Below the pieces are notes generated by a model, which made no database searches, was not told where the DNA came from, and was given only the letters and a program-made list of their open reading frames with translations. A stretch of DNA of 64,000 nt from assembly GCA_028023455.1 (NCBI GenBank), contig JAQFVV010012405.1, positions 5,667,334 to 5,731,333 of the forward strand, read 5' to 3'. Below are positions 35,756 through 48,523 of the stretch, piece after piece. The first letter of the stretch is position 1; every line of letters starts with the position of its first letter. This DNA is from Epiperipatus broadwayi (taxonomy: Eukaryota; Onychophora; Udeonychophora; Euonychophora; Peripatidae). A program made the position numbers and the translations under genes.

Positions 35756-38700
35756 ATGTTCTGCAAAATTGCTGGCATTAATATTCACGGCATCAACTCA
35801 ATTGATAGAGTTCTAGCTATTAAAAACTGGCTCTCGCTCTGCTCCCCTCATATACTTCTTATGGGTGAAACTAAATATCACCATAAGACTGATCATAAAA
35901 TATTATCTCTTCTCTCAGCTCTCGGATTTACTAGATTTTCCATAGGCCATTCTGCTTCAGGTGGAGTCGGTATTCTTCTCAGCAAGTCAACACCACCAAA
36001 CAGTTTTAGTATTCTATTCCTAGATGCCAATATTATTGTCATAGAAATAGACTATTGGGGTTATCCGATCATCATAGCTTATATATATACAGCCAAAGAC
36101 ACCTCTCAATATCTAAAAATAATCCATATCCTAAATGCCATCAACGCTAACAGAGCCTCTCCTACTATTCTTCTGGGAGACTTTAACACTACATACAATG
36201 ACTTCAACAAGAGATTTTTGCATCTAATAAATCGCAGATTAATGTGTGGAGAGGGTTTCTTCCCTCCTGAAGCCTACTCTTTCTATACTAAAACTAAAAA
36301 GTCCCTGATTGATTTGGTTTTCTCACCCCAGACCTCCATTTCAACCTTGATGCAGCTTTGGCCCCTGTTGCTTTCTCTGATCATATGGCTCTAATCTTAC
36401 AACTTACACCTATTGCAATCCCTACACCCATTGATGGACCTGGTAAAACCATGCATGATCACCCAATCAAATATGACCGAAGCGATAGTGTCTGAGACAT
36501 ACATCCTTTTCCAGAAAATAAACATCCTTTCCCTGCCTGCTGAGGAGGGCTGGTTTTCCTTCATTGGAATACTTCAGTCCATATTAAATCACCACACCAG
36601 GAAAATCAAAGGACCTAATGGCCTTCTAAATGACCTAACAGACATTAATATACAACTTCAAGCATCACAGCAAAATTTCAGAAATACAGAAAAAATTATC
36701 TTCCTTAAAAATCTCTACAAAATCAAGCAAAAGTCCCTTGCAGAATATATATCCATCAGAAGAGCCAAATGTTTCTTAGCACAACAACACTGCTGGACGA
36801 GAGACTATCTCAGATGGGCACTGGGATTCAATAAAAAACAAATCACTCCCTTATCCATTAATACTAATGGAACCAATCTTATTGGCTTTCCAATGATGCA
36901 GCACATCAGCAAACAATTCTGCCAATTAATGCAAAAAGATGGAGCTCCTCCTATAAACAACTGGTTAGATGCTGGTGACCCCGGCGAACATGGCATCACG
37001 GAAATCCAAATCAAAAAAAAGATAACATCTCTCCCTGACGGCGTTCATCCTGGCCTTCGTGGCATCCCAAATTTCCTTCTCAAACACCTCAGTCAATTCA
37101 CTGTGCTAATTATTAAAGAAATGATTGATCACCTAGCCTCCGGCAACAGAAACATAACAGATCTTTACACTCGTGCCTTTTATTAAAAAAGCAAAACCAC
37201 TAAACGACATTAACAGTATCCGGCCAATTTCCATGACCCCTTTGCTTATCAAGATAATTGAGTCAGTCATTAAAGATCAAATCCAAACTCAAATTCTTAG
37301 CCATATCTCGTCAAACCAATACGGAAAAAAAGGGATCATCAACCTCGCATGCTATGTCCAATGTAACTGCACTGTTCAATTACATCAGAGGACATCGTAA
37401 ATCAAAACCTATTGCTGTCCAGCTGGATGTTGCGGCAGCATTTGATTCAGTCTAGATAAACATCCTTCTGGATATTCTGTTGGAATGCGACATTCCAGCT
37501 GGGATTGTACAGATGATCAGCAATCTGCTCAACAACAGAGAGATTTTTCTCTCTTGATGGCAAGATCACACCAGGTTTCAAGCCATACAAGTCGATCCCT
37601 TAAGGATCCCCGCTCAGTGCCCTTTTCTTCACAGCATACATCAACCCTCTTCTGATGGATATAGAAAAAAACCTCCCTGGAATTTTCCTTCCCTCTCTCA
37701 ATAAAAGCTTCAATGTATTTGCATATATTGATGACATCATGGTTGTGCTTCCCACCATTAAATACCTTCCTCATCTCATGAACATATTAAACAGAAATAC
37801 AGCGAAACTTGGCCTACAAATAAATTTTAACAAATCTTCCATCTGGAAGATAATGTCTGGTAAACAAATTAACTCTCCCTTTTCTGCAAAACCTCAAAGA
37901 TACCTAGGTTTTCCAATCTACAAAACTCCAACTGCAATGGCAAGAGAGATTCAAGATGCAATCCTCCATTCAACTGAAGCCATCACCACTTCACTCTCTA
38001 GAGTATACCTTTCATTATATGGAAAGGTTGGCCTCCTCAACATGATCATAATGCCAAAAATCTCATATTATCTTCCATTCGTTAAAATGTCTAAACAGTT
38101 TCAAAATAAAATTAACCGATTATGCACCAAACTTCTCTGGAGAGGAAGGACAGTTGCTATTAGCTTGCGAGGTATCCAACGACCACGCAGGTTCAATGGA
38201 CTGTCATTCCAATCAATACAAGCAATCATTTTACAGAAAACCCACAACACTCTACATAATCTGATCCTCTCCTGCGGATACTCTAACATTATTAAAAAAG
38301 TTACACCGACAGATCATCCTCCACCCTCTTCCAGTTCATGGATAGCATCCCTAATACAACTACTACAACTTTATAACCCAATAATATCCTTTAACCTTAA
38401 CCAAAAAATCACCTTATGGGAAGCATACAATATAATCAACTATAATCAACAACCCATTAAAACCAGCCTAAAAATAACCAACCAAAGACTCATTACACAC
38501 TTCAAAAGATGGAGTCTGGAACCCAAATTCCTTGACTTCATCATTAAAATAAATCTTAATGCGCTACCCACGAATTGGTTTCTTTATCACCGAAGAGGTT
38601 TTACCAGCATTGACCCTATATGTGGTCTGTGTGCTCATGAAGATGAAACCATAGACCATATTATACACCGGTGCCCAAGACTTAAAACTCTGAAAGATAT

Positions 38701-38905
38701 AATTATAATCAATTCCAACATAAGACCTGATGTGATTTTCTCACTCGAAAATGCCATTCATAATGGTTTTTTTTTCAATAATAAGGCTTTCTACCTTTGT
38801 CCTTTATTCCATATGGATAGTGAGATGCAAAAGTCTCATGGAATTACCCCCGCCACAAATCATACCATTGTTCTATCAAACGCTCAAAAAAATCAAGAAA
38901 CGTGA
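35756..38905 (+). pseudogene. LINE ORF2: APE endonuclease and reverse transcriptase
   Basis: The endonuclease runs from ATG at 35756: GINIHGINS (N), LLMGETKYHH (E), GGVGILLS, TILLGDFNT (D, N), SLIDLVFSP, then SDHMAL after a shift near 36350. RT follows: LYTRAFYI with PISMTPLLIKIIESVI across a shift near 37180, QLDVAAAFDSV (motif A, 37420-37455, followed by a stop TAG), a degraded GSPLSALLF (motif B, near 37600), VFAYIDDIMVV (motif C with YIDD in place of the usual FADD/YADD, 37717-37750), LGLQINFNKSS (motif D) and RYLGFPI. The C-terminus has CGLCAHEDETIDHIIHRC (38620-38675), a CCHC motif shared by several LINE clades. At least four shifts and one in-frame stop; not functional. Confidence 0.85.
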
Positions 38906-39260
38906 CCAGCTCCTTGCCTCTAGTAAAGTCTTTGCTGACACCTGGTCTTTAATTGCTCTTTCCTTTTCCTGATTATCAATTCCCACCTACCCAGCATTAT
39001 AGAATAGTCATTTATAAAAGAAAAAATTCATGTTTATATTAAAAATGCTAATACCATTAAACAAGTTCTTTGAATCTCTTCACTATACCTAACCACATAA
39101 GAGTATAACATTGTGCTCTCATAACATAATCTAGCCAGATGACATATAGAACATTATATAATCATATTATTGTACAATTTATTCATTTATTTATCCTTTA
39201 TTAGTATGTAATCACTATTTATTGTTAATAAAATTTTTATTGAAATGAGAAAACTCCTGA

Positions 39261-40860
39261 GCAATACCAGCAGTAATGTTCTGTGTTGCTAATGTTATAG
39301 TTTTATGAATGAATTCACTAATTAATGGCTGGTTTTATATAATGACAATGACTTTATATAGTTCTCTATAAGTTGTTATTAATGATTTTAGATCTCATTG
39401 AAACTTTGGAGCTCATCCTCATTAGCATTATACTTGACAAAATGATTACGTAATTGTTTAGCAAGATCAATAAATTAGCATTTAACATTGGATCATCATC
39501 TTTATTATTATTGTCTTCTTTACGATCGGGAGTTTTACAAACACTCTCTATGATTTCTTCCTCACTTAAAGCTTTAACAACTAGCAATTCACCGATATCT
39601 TGACATATCGAATCCTTATCTGCTAATTAAATGGGCCATTATTATGATGTTGTGAAGTTCAATCATATTATAGACAATAGGATCTTTGCTTTTCACACAA
39701 TTTGGCCAAATAGCTTTTCAACATCCATTCAGAGTTGAAAGATCTTAATTCATGTAATGTTAATCCAATTTGATTCACAAAATCCATAACGGAAAATTTC
39801 TTCTACACATCTATAAGACTTAAAGTTTTATCATTTAAATTGTCCAAAATATATTGAAATGTTCATTTTTCATATGGTCCAATAATTGAATTAAGGATGT
39901 GGTATTAGGCAGCAGAAAATAAAATTGTACATTTGGGTGTTCCAAGACCAGATGGCCATAGGCATTATTTAAAATCAATAAAATTTTAAATTCTAGACAT
40001 TTGGCATTCATGTATCACCTAACTTCTGGAATGAAACATTTGTTTAACCATTCCATAAAAATATCAGTAATAACCCACATCTTTTTATTTGCCATCCAGT
40101 GAATTGGCAATTTATTCAAAATTACATCTTTCATTGTATGTGGTTTTGGGTTCAATTAACAAGCAAAGAATTCAATATGTGATCTCCCAAAGCATTGGAG
40201 CAGAATACCAAAGTGTCATAATCTTTTGCTACTTTGAAATCACCAGCTTTTTGCGATTTTGCTACATAGGTTTTACTTGGTATTCTCTTTCAAAAAAGAT
40301 TGCTTTCATCAACATTCCAAACTTTTTGAAAATTCTTTGCCAACTGTTTCATCTGCAGATGCAGTTTTCACCTTTTATTGTAATGTTATGAAGTGCATGT
40401 CTTTCAAGGAACTTTATTATTCATCGATGTATTTGCAGAAAGTTTATATTCCTTGTTCAACTCAGATGAAGGGTCTGGCTTGATTTCTTTAATTTATTTG
40501 TCAATTTTTAGTGCTGTTTGCTTGATAACATTCCATCTACTGATACTCTTTTTCTGACATTTTTTCTTTCCACATTACTAAGTCTTTTTACATTTTCTTC
40601 TTACAATATCTCTTGAGTAAAATGATGATTTAGCATTCAAGTTTGTTCCAGAACAAACTGTCTTTCTAGTAGCAGCTTTATTACCTCTAATAAATCTTAT
40701 AGTAGTTTCATGTAAACCAAAATGCTTTCCTACAGATGTTGCTCCTTCTGTTGCATTTAGTGTCCAATTGCTTTCCTCATCTTTTTTGTAAGTGGATTAT
40801 TTGATGTTGTATGAGGCTACAGAAAAATATTTCAGATTTAATTAGTAAAACAAATTCAAA
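39261..40860 (-). pseudogene. Tigger/pogo-family DDE transposase, main part
   Basis: Minus strand, many shifts and stops. N-terminal helix-turn-helix: TSVGKHFGLHETTIRFIRGN (about 40745-40690). Catalytic core: VWNVDESNLF (first D, near 40309), KTYVAKSQKAGDFKVAKD, TLVFCSNALGDHILN, then ILLILNNAYGHLVLEHPNV, where the second catalytic position of the usual LLLLDNAPGH reads N (near 39967), and LPNTTSLIQLLDHM (third D, near 39878). Downstream are LTLHELRSFNSEWMLKSY and the C-terminal LSEEEIIESVCKTPD. The layout is that of Tigger transposases (CENP-B/jerky relatives), which move by TA-targeted cut and paste. Interrupted at 39260 by the LINE; the tail lies at 32811-32964. Confidence 0.88.
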
Positions 40861-40869
40861 AATATGCAT

Positions 40870-42655
40870 CATATGTATAACTTACCATCTATTGATTTTT
40901 AGCAAAATTAATAAATTAAATTTAAACAAATTAATCAATTAAAATTAAACAAAATTAAATTTTTTTAACATCACCACCAACAAGGAACACTTTTTCTTAA
41001 AACCTAATGTCAAAAACATCAAAATGCAAATAAAGATTCAATACCAAAAAAGTGCTTTCTCTTTTAAAACAAAACTTCAAAAATGTTACAGTGGAGACAA
41101 GAAAATTTTTCCATTTGCAAGAATATTGTCTAAAAGAGGATTTATGTTTTTAAAATAAAGAGATGAAACATTTTTTTAAAATTAGATGATGGTAACAGAC
41201 ATAATTTTTTTTTTTTAGTTTTTACTGATCATGTTATTTGAAAACAACTCTTGTAGAAAGAGAATTTTTTTTTTTTCCAAACTTGTGTTATTTTAAAATC
41301 CTGCAAAAAAAACTTCAAGTAAAAAGAGAATTAGGTTTTTTTTTTTTCTTTGTTAGAATGACCATATTCACATATTCATTTATGTGTGGTGACTACTGCT
41401 GATGATCTAAATAGTTGGATATTTCAGAATTTTTTGAAATATGATGAGAGTTGTGATCAAAACAATAAAGGTGAGGTTTCTGTAAAATAAAATAGTAGAG
41501 ATGTGATAAAAACTATAAAGATGGTGCATGTATTTTTATTTAAAAGATGATCCTAGATCATAATAGAAAAATATGTTTGATCCAAAACAAGCAATTATTG
41601 TTTTATTTAATAAAAAATTTATAATACTTAGAAATAACTTATAATTAAGCAGTTATTTAAGGGTGCACACAAATGAGTTGAATATCATGTTGAAAAAATT
41701 GAAATTATATGTGGCACTGTTAAAAACAAGTTCAAAAATACTTGTCCAGTATATTTTAAGACTAAAATTACTAAATATTTTTTATAGTTTTTTTACATTC
41801 TTTTTACATTGTGATGCATTTTGTCATCAACTATTATGTTGCATTTATAGCAATGCTTGCAACACTAATAGGGAGTATAATCATTTTGATTGATCTAGGG
41901 CTATTGAATTATTATATTATGATTAGTAATTTTGTCCAGTTTGTGATCAATTTTTTATGTTGTTTATAAATTTAGATCTAGATTATTTTAAATATTTGCT
42001 TCCTTGTAAAATATGCTTCTTTCACATCAGTTTGTCGAATATGCTGATTCAGTACTTGTATTATTGATTATGCTCCATTAAAGAATTGTAAAAACAAAGT
42101 ATCATTGTGGAAATAGCCGACTTTGATTAGCATATATATTGTAACTATAACAAATCTGAGAGCAACTCAAATGTGGTTATATTACAATGCTGCATAAAAA
42201 AAAATTGTTTAATAAAAAAACTTGTTGCCACGATTGAGTAATAAATATATATACTGCCTAAAAAATTAAAAGAAAGGTTAATTTATACATTTACTCATAT
42301 TGTTAGATATTTTATAAAGTTACTTTATAATATATGAGAAAGAATAAATGATAAATAGAACAGTAAAGGAAGAAAGGAAAATTGTTTCAACAAGCTAAAG
42401 CATTTTAAACCCTTTTTTTACTGTCTTTTTTGAATTGAGTTTTAAATAAAATATTCCACATTTTTATAATAAATTGGATGTCAAGGCTAATGATGTTATT
42501 TGAAATTATGAGTTAATAAAAATAAGTAAATTATTAAGCTATATTCAAAAATAGGCAATAATTTTTTCTTTTTTCTATGCCAACTAGTATAAAGAAAGAA
42601 AGGGAGAGAGAAGAAAAAAAAACTATAATTTTTTTTTTGTTCAGTTACATATCAA
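40870..42655. other. AT-rich non-coding DNA
   Basis: No supported reading frame or repeat. The start may include the 5' UTR and terminus of the Tigger element, but I could not find an inverted repeat partner. Confidence 0.45.
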
Positions 42656-42659
42656 ATCA

Positions 42660-43350
42660 TGATATGATATCTGTAAAATTCTTTTTATAACACGTTATGA
42701 AGAGAATAAAAAAAATGTTTTCCAAAAAACATGTTGTAAGGAAACAGATCAGATCTTTTAATTAGCTGGTCACGAATTTATCATTTGGAAAACATGTTGT
42801 GAACAACATTAGATAGTATATAAATAGGTCTGAAACAAATAACTAAGGCCTTCCATTTCGGTTTAATCCAGGCAGTCTAGTTTACTTTAGTTTATTTGAA
42901 AACTAATCTCTAGAAGCAGTTTTGCAGTGATTTCATGCCAAGGAGAGAAATTGCTGTTTAAAATTGTTTTTCACTGTAACTTCGATAACTGTATATTGCT
43001 GACTATCAATACTTCACTTATAACAGCACATATGAGGATTTTATTTAGCAGAAAATTATGTATTATGTGTGACTAGATAACCAAAAACCACACCAGCCAA
43101 AACACCCGGAAAAAGCAATCAAATTTAGAATTTAATGTCAAAGTTTGCCAAAGTCAAACAGTGCCAGCCTTAATAATGCCATGAAGGAACAAATGAACAG
43201 TGCCATAAGAACTACCCAAGACTCCTGACTTTATACCCTATGTAATATCACCAATGCTTATCTTTAACATCGTCAGTGCTCAAGGAGAAGAATTACCATC
43301 ATTGGAGGAATTTAATCCAGAAATCTATTAAAAGAACAATGTCTCCATAA
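42660..43350 (+). promoter_or_regulatory. Candidate Pol II promoter region, possibly an LTR relic
   Basis: A clear TATA motif (tataaata at 42817-42824) follows two direct copies of aaaacatgttgt (42726-42737 and 42789-42800). Downstream, base composition shifts to A/C-rich sequence (43085-43350) with a patchy coding-like frame containing TPAKTPGKSNQI. The arrangement resembles U3-R-U5 of an LTR followed by a gag leader. I found no second LTR copy and no protein motif. Confidence 0.25.
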
Positions 43351-45458
43351 ACCCATAATTTGGAACTGTTTAATTAATTCACATGATAAGATTTTATCAT
43401 TATAAGTATTATTATAAAGAATGAACAAATCTCCGGTCATGCGTTTTTATGAATTTATATGCACCTGCCCTTGAGCATTGATTTGAAAAGCATAAGCTTA
43501 GAGCTTATCTATATATAAGCTAATCTTTGCTCAATGTGTTGAAATCAGGACTTCAATCTATTGTGTGCCTGAGTTATAAATTGTTAATTGAATTGTCTAA
43601 CCTATTCGTTCTGTAGCAGGAAAGAGAGAATCTCATTTTTAATCACCTGTGATTAGAAATATGTAGTCAATTTTGAATAATGTTATATATGCAGTCTACA
43701 CTATACAAATAATAGACTATTCATTATAGGTAATATAAGGCAATAAACTTAATTTTCTATACATATTAATAGTTGTAAGTATATATGAAACACAGTTTTA
43801 TATATTAGTGTTAATAAATTATTTTTTATTAATCCATTTAGTTTGTGTTTGCTTATCTGACTCAATTCAGATAGGGTACTTTAACATCCAATATGCTAAT
43901 AATATCCACAACCCTGAGAAATTATGCAATCCACAGAGATGGCAGTAATAATTTGAAATGATGATTGTGTGTTAATAAATTTTCCAAAAATAAACTTTCT
44001 CTTTAGAAGGTTTAGCACCTTAAAGTTTAATTTTTTATTTTATTTTATTGAAACTGAAATAAAATATTTTTTGGCAGGACATGTACTGAGATTATGAATC
44101 ATTATCATCACATTGGCTAATATTATTATGTATTTGATTTTTTTATTCAAATTTTATTAACCATTCATCTTTTAACTAATATAAATATTCATTTGAATGA
44201 AGATTTATGGTACACATTTAATATATCATTGTATATCTTTGGTTCTTCGTTCAAACCCATTTACCATTAAATATTTATTATTATAATATATTTTAATTCT
44301 TTAAGATGTGTTTATCTTAAGAATTACAAGGTAAATGTGATCATTTATCAATTAATTTGTAATTAGAAAGAAAGTAAAAGTTGCAGTGAATCTCTTTGTA
44401 CTGGATTCTGAGAAATGTCGCATTCAAGATTTAATTAGTGGCCTCTGTGTTGATGAATTAATGAACACATTCTCCATTATACTTATGATTCAATCATTTA
44501 TTAATATTTTGATTCCTGGTTTAGGCTTAATCATTTTTATCAATTGGGTTTGATGATATAGTGAATAGGATACAAAATGATAATCCAGTGAACCAGTAGG
44601 TTAGTTATATAATGCTCATAAAACTGGTGAAGTGTATTGACATAAGAGAATGTATATAATAAGCAAAGTAAAGAAAAGTAATGTGTTTTTTCTGAATTTA
44701 TTGATAATGAAGTGACTTCCAAGGTTATTGTGAATGGATTTTAGCAGTCTACGCACAGGGAGATGTAATGATTAGACGGACTTGGCATTGTAGAAGAAGA
44801 TAAGAAATGGACTTAAATAATGTGTGAATTGTTGTTATATTGATACTCCAATAAAAAATATGTTTAATTTATTATACTATAAAAATTCAATCATCTGCTT
44901 ATCTTAATAAATAGCAAATCTCATTGATGCAAAATAGTTCAAATTTATGAATAAATCACGACATTTTGCATTTATAATATATAAAGCTATGAATACAACA
45001 GAAAAGTAATATATGGGGTAAAAAATTATGGTTATCAGCAATAATCAGACTTAGGAATGAAGGAAAACAAATTACGTATGTTTACTCCTATTCATTCTTA
45101 TCAATGCAGCTTATTGCTATGTAATTATTAATAGGGAAAATGAACATAGACAAGCTGCTGAATAAATTGTAACAGCCATCTTAGTAAGTTTATTGGCTTT
45201 TATTTCTAATTTTAGGCAAAAACACTGAAATATTTCTGCTAGTTGTTTTTTCTTGAAGGCAAAATGTATATGCAAATATATATGTGAATATTTTTTTTTA
45301 GATATATACTTATCACATAAAATTATTCTTCACGTATAAAGCCGAACTGTTGTAATTTGTTGTTAACCCATCTATTCATAGGAAGAGAGAAGCCATGGGT
45401 TTAATGAGGATTACTTTATTAAAGTTTATTGTAAAAGGTTGTAAAAACAATATTATAT
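43351..45458. other. AT-rich non-coding DNA
   Basis: Nothing recognised. The longest frame is a 60-codon minus-strand chance frame near 44540-44722 without any motif. Confidence 0.5.
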
Positions 45459-46800
45459 TTGAATGTTGCAAGAAGGAAAAGAACGTTAAAATTTTATTCG
45501 ATACTGGATGATATTATTTATAGGTGTAATGGTTTGCAAAGGTTTTTGCAGCATAAATTTGAAAATAAATTTAACTTTTTAGCAACGAAACAAAATGTAA
45601 TAATTTATAATGAAATACAAGATAATTTTGTGAATTTATCAAATATAAATCTGTCAATGGAATTTAAATCTTTATTGGAATGCAGTCCTTGATTTGTTAT
45701 TGGTGGTTGGAAGGATCCTAATATGGAGATTATTGCAGATATTGAGACAGCATATGAGTTTTAAGAGAAGAAGGAAGAAGTGATTAAGCATATTGCTTCA
45801 TTGTTAAAGAATCCTTATTATTTTGCAGAGGATTAGAATTGGTATAAAACGATTAATAAGTTCAGATTGCTGTTGAAGGAGAAAAACATTATTTGTGTGA
45901 AGGAAGATAAAGGTAATAGATTTGTGTTGATGGATGGGAATGTATATAAAAGGAAAATTTCTCAGCACATAGTTAAGTTGAATTTTGAAAACGTGGAGAA
46001 TTATAAGTTAAAATTGTGTAAGGACAAGTTTGTTTGTAATGTTTTGCATCCATATGTTGATAAAATATTTAAGAGAGATGAATATTTGAGGTTTTATCCG
46101 TCAGCTGCGATTGTTCCACATTTATTTGCAAATGTTAAAGTTCATAAGGAGAATGTTTCATTATGATTGATGATGGATTTTGGAGGTTGTTATTATCAGA
46201 AAGCATTGCAATTGGTTGCAAAATGGTTACAAGAGTTGGTGGGTTTTGACAAATATACAATTAAATTTACGTTTGAATTTGTTCAAATTTTGAGTCTGCC
46301 AAGGTGGTTGGCGATTGTTATATGGCCTTGTTGGATTTTATGTGAGTTATATGAAGCGGTGGACTGTAATAAATCGATAAGTGTAATTAAAAAACTTTTG
46401 TTGGATTATAATGTAGACTTTTTTAAAGCCAGATTTATTATGGAAGTGTTGGAATGGATTAATTGTGATATTACTGCAAGATATAGAAAGGATTATTATC
46501 AAATGAAAAATAGTTGGCCGATGGGGTTGGCAGTGAGTGGTACTGTGTGTAGTTTGTACATTTTGGAAATGGAAAAATATATTGTTGAGCCATTTATAAG
46601 GAGTAATGATTTAGTGTATGGAAGATATGTGGATGATGTTTTTGTGTAGGGTTTTTATTTATTGTTTTCTATGGGCATCAGTGACAGTTCACTGAACACC
46701 CATCTTGAGTTTATAATTACTCATACTAAGATAGGTGTTTCAAATTTCTATTTAGAAAGTAATTAAATTACGTATATAAGTGTTCATTGAATGGGATAAT
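45459..46800 (+). pseudogene. Penelope-like element reverse transcriptase, N-terminal and core part
   Basis: Reading frames at 45459-45692, 45720-46166 and 46167-46650 give LLKEKNIICVKEDKGNRFVL, IVPHLFANVKVHKENVSL, FIMEVLEWINCDITARY, YYQMKNSWPMGLAVSGTVCS, LYILEMEKYI and LVYGRYVDDVFV. These match the Penelope-type RT order: the DKGN block, the (P)K.HK block, the Q..G.PMG..VS block, and RYVDD (catalytic Asp pair). After a stop, DSSLNTHLEFIITHTKIGVS resembles the next block (LN..H..I.FT.E). The GIY-YIG endonuclease expected further 3' is absent here. Penelope enzymes are related to telomerase and move by target-primed reverse transcription. G/T-rich coding strand unlike its surroundings. Stops and missing blocks show it is dead. 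Confidence 0.85.
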
Positions 46801-48523
46801 AAAATTAAAGAGATTTCTGATTCTAACTTTTAAAATTATTTTAATCAATAAATAATAAAGTGATGAATAATAAAACAGAAAAACTACAATATGAATTAAT
46901 CATTAATTCCAACCATCTTTAAAGTTCTAATAAAACATATATATTTTTTTTTTTTGGTTGGAAAAAAAAAAAAAAATTTTTAGGGGGGGGGTGAAAACAT
47001 CGGACTAATGATGTACACAGGAAAAGTTGGAGACTGGGAAATGGCCAAGATCAAGCAATAACAAAAGGGAGCTCATTATAACAAAAACTATGATAGTTAT
47101 CTCTACTGAATTCATGAAACTTCCGGTAAGAATAATTATCCTGATTGTGACAAAGTTAACTATTTAAAACTACTCGTAAAAATATACGTATAAAAGAATC
47201 CCGATAGTGACTTTAATTTTTCTATATGAGAGACTCTTATTTAACCAAGAACTTTTGTTTATTTTAACTGATATTTATATTTTCTGGATATTTCCACCTG
47301 AATTAAATGTGTCTCTCTAAGGTATTAATTGGCTACTTAACATGGGGTATTTTAGTTTGTCAAAATTAAAAATATTTCTAATATCAATTCTCATTTGTGC
47401 GTTATTAATGATAGTTATTGTTTTTTGTTATTAAATTTATTTTTAGTGTAATAAGATTTAAACGTAAGTTACTTTGCCAATATGTTTCAATAGAGGACTA
47501 ATAATCGTAAAATCATTGGTTCTCATTGCGGTAGAATTACGTCTTGAAAAAAAATATAATAAAAATCTTTATTTTTTTGTTTTGATTAGAGAGGTGTGAC
47601 ATATTTCAGCGGATTCTTAGGAATTCTGGGATAGTAAATAAAATTAAAAGTTGATTTTGTAATAGCAATGAAAATTAATAGGTAAGTTGATCAGGAAAAA
47701 TAGTGTTTTTAGAATAGAAATAAACTTTTTTTTTTGATAAGTGATCAACTCATTAAATATAAATTTGGGGATAGTGGTATAAACAATATATATGATATCT
47801 ACAGATTAATTAACATGATTTATTATTAATTTACTAAATATAACAGATATATTTAACACAAAACAAAGAATTTATAGAGATTATATGTAAATCTTATGAA
47901 TAAATAGTAGTCATAACATATACAGTTATTATGAGAGATCTTAAAGCAAAGTTTTTATTATTTTTTCTAGCAATGTTCTACTAAGAATTTCATAAATGCA
48001 TTAATAAGCAGAGAATTATTAATATTTTATTCTCTTACAGAAATAGTTTTTTATTTTCTGGTATCAAAATACAGTTTTAAAATATTTACCATGGTCATGG
48101 ATTTTGCATTTCAAAATCTAGTGTATGAGATCCTTGGTTTGGTATTCCTGCAGATATATATATGTATGTGGAGATCTTCGGTGTTACACATATAGGGTGG
48201 CGAACATCAAGATAATACTTCAACAGCATGGTGTGCAGGTATAATTAGTGAACATGTAGGGAATCTAAACATGCATTTTCTCTTTTATTTTTCCCAAGGT
48301 GAATTTTTACACTTTGTGCTTCTCAAAAATGCCCTAACATTCCACAATACTAACTAAAATTATAATAATAGTAATCACATTAATCTGTTTCTGGGATTTC
48401 CTTTTTTTTTACACCCCCTTTCCCCACTATCTCCTGCGCATGTCCAAGTCCACCATAATTCTTTTTCTAAGAATTTCATTTTCACATTGTTTATCCTTTT
48501 TACTAATTCTCTTAAAACTGTTT
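46801..48523. other. AT-rich non-coding DNA
   Basis: Contains adjacent T-, A- and G-runs near 46950-46990. No gene or repeat is supported. Confidence 0.5.

Larger units (their letters stand above)
32965..39247 (+). mobile_element. Full-length two-ORF APE-type LINE (Tx1/L1-like), 6.28 kb
   Basis: Bounded by a 13-bp target duplication, agaaaactcctga, at 32952-32964 and 39248-39260. Order: 5' UTR about 145 bp, ORF1 (33110-35749) with CCHC zinc knuckles, a 6-bp gap, ORF2 (35756-about 38905) with endonuclease, RT and a C-terminal CCHC, then a 340-bp 3' UTR. There is no poly(A); the 3' end is gttaataaaatttttattgaaatg. Base composition is clearly less AT-rich on the coding strand (A and C rich) than the surroundings. 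Both ORFs carry several frameshifts and at least one stop, so it is inactive. The Tx1/L1 assignment rests on the ORF1 layout and is tentative. Confidence 0.9.

Noticed and set aside
36805-38289. Minus-strand frames of 62-81 codons within the LINE
   Set aside because: Antisense shadows of ORF2, without any domain.
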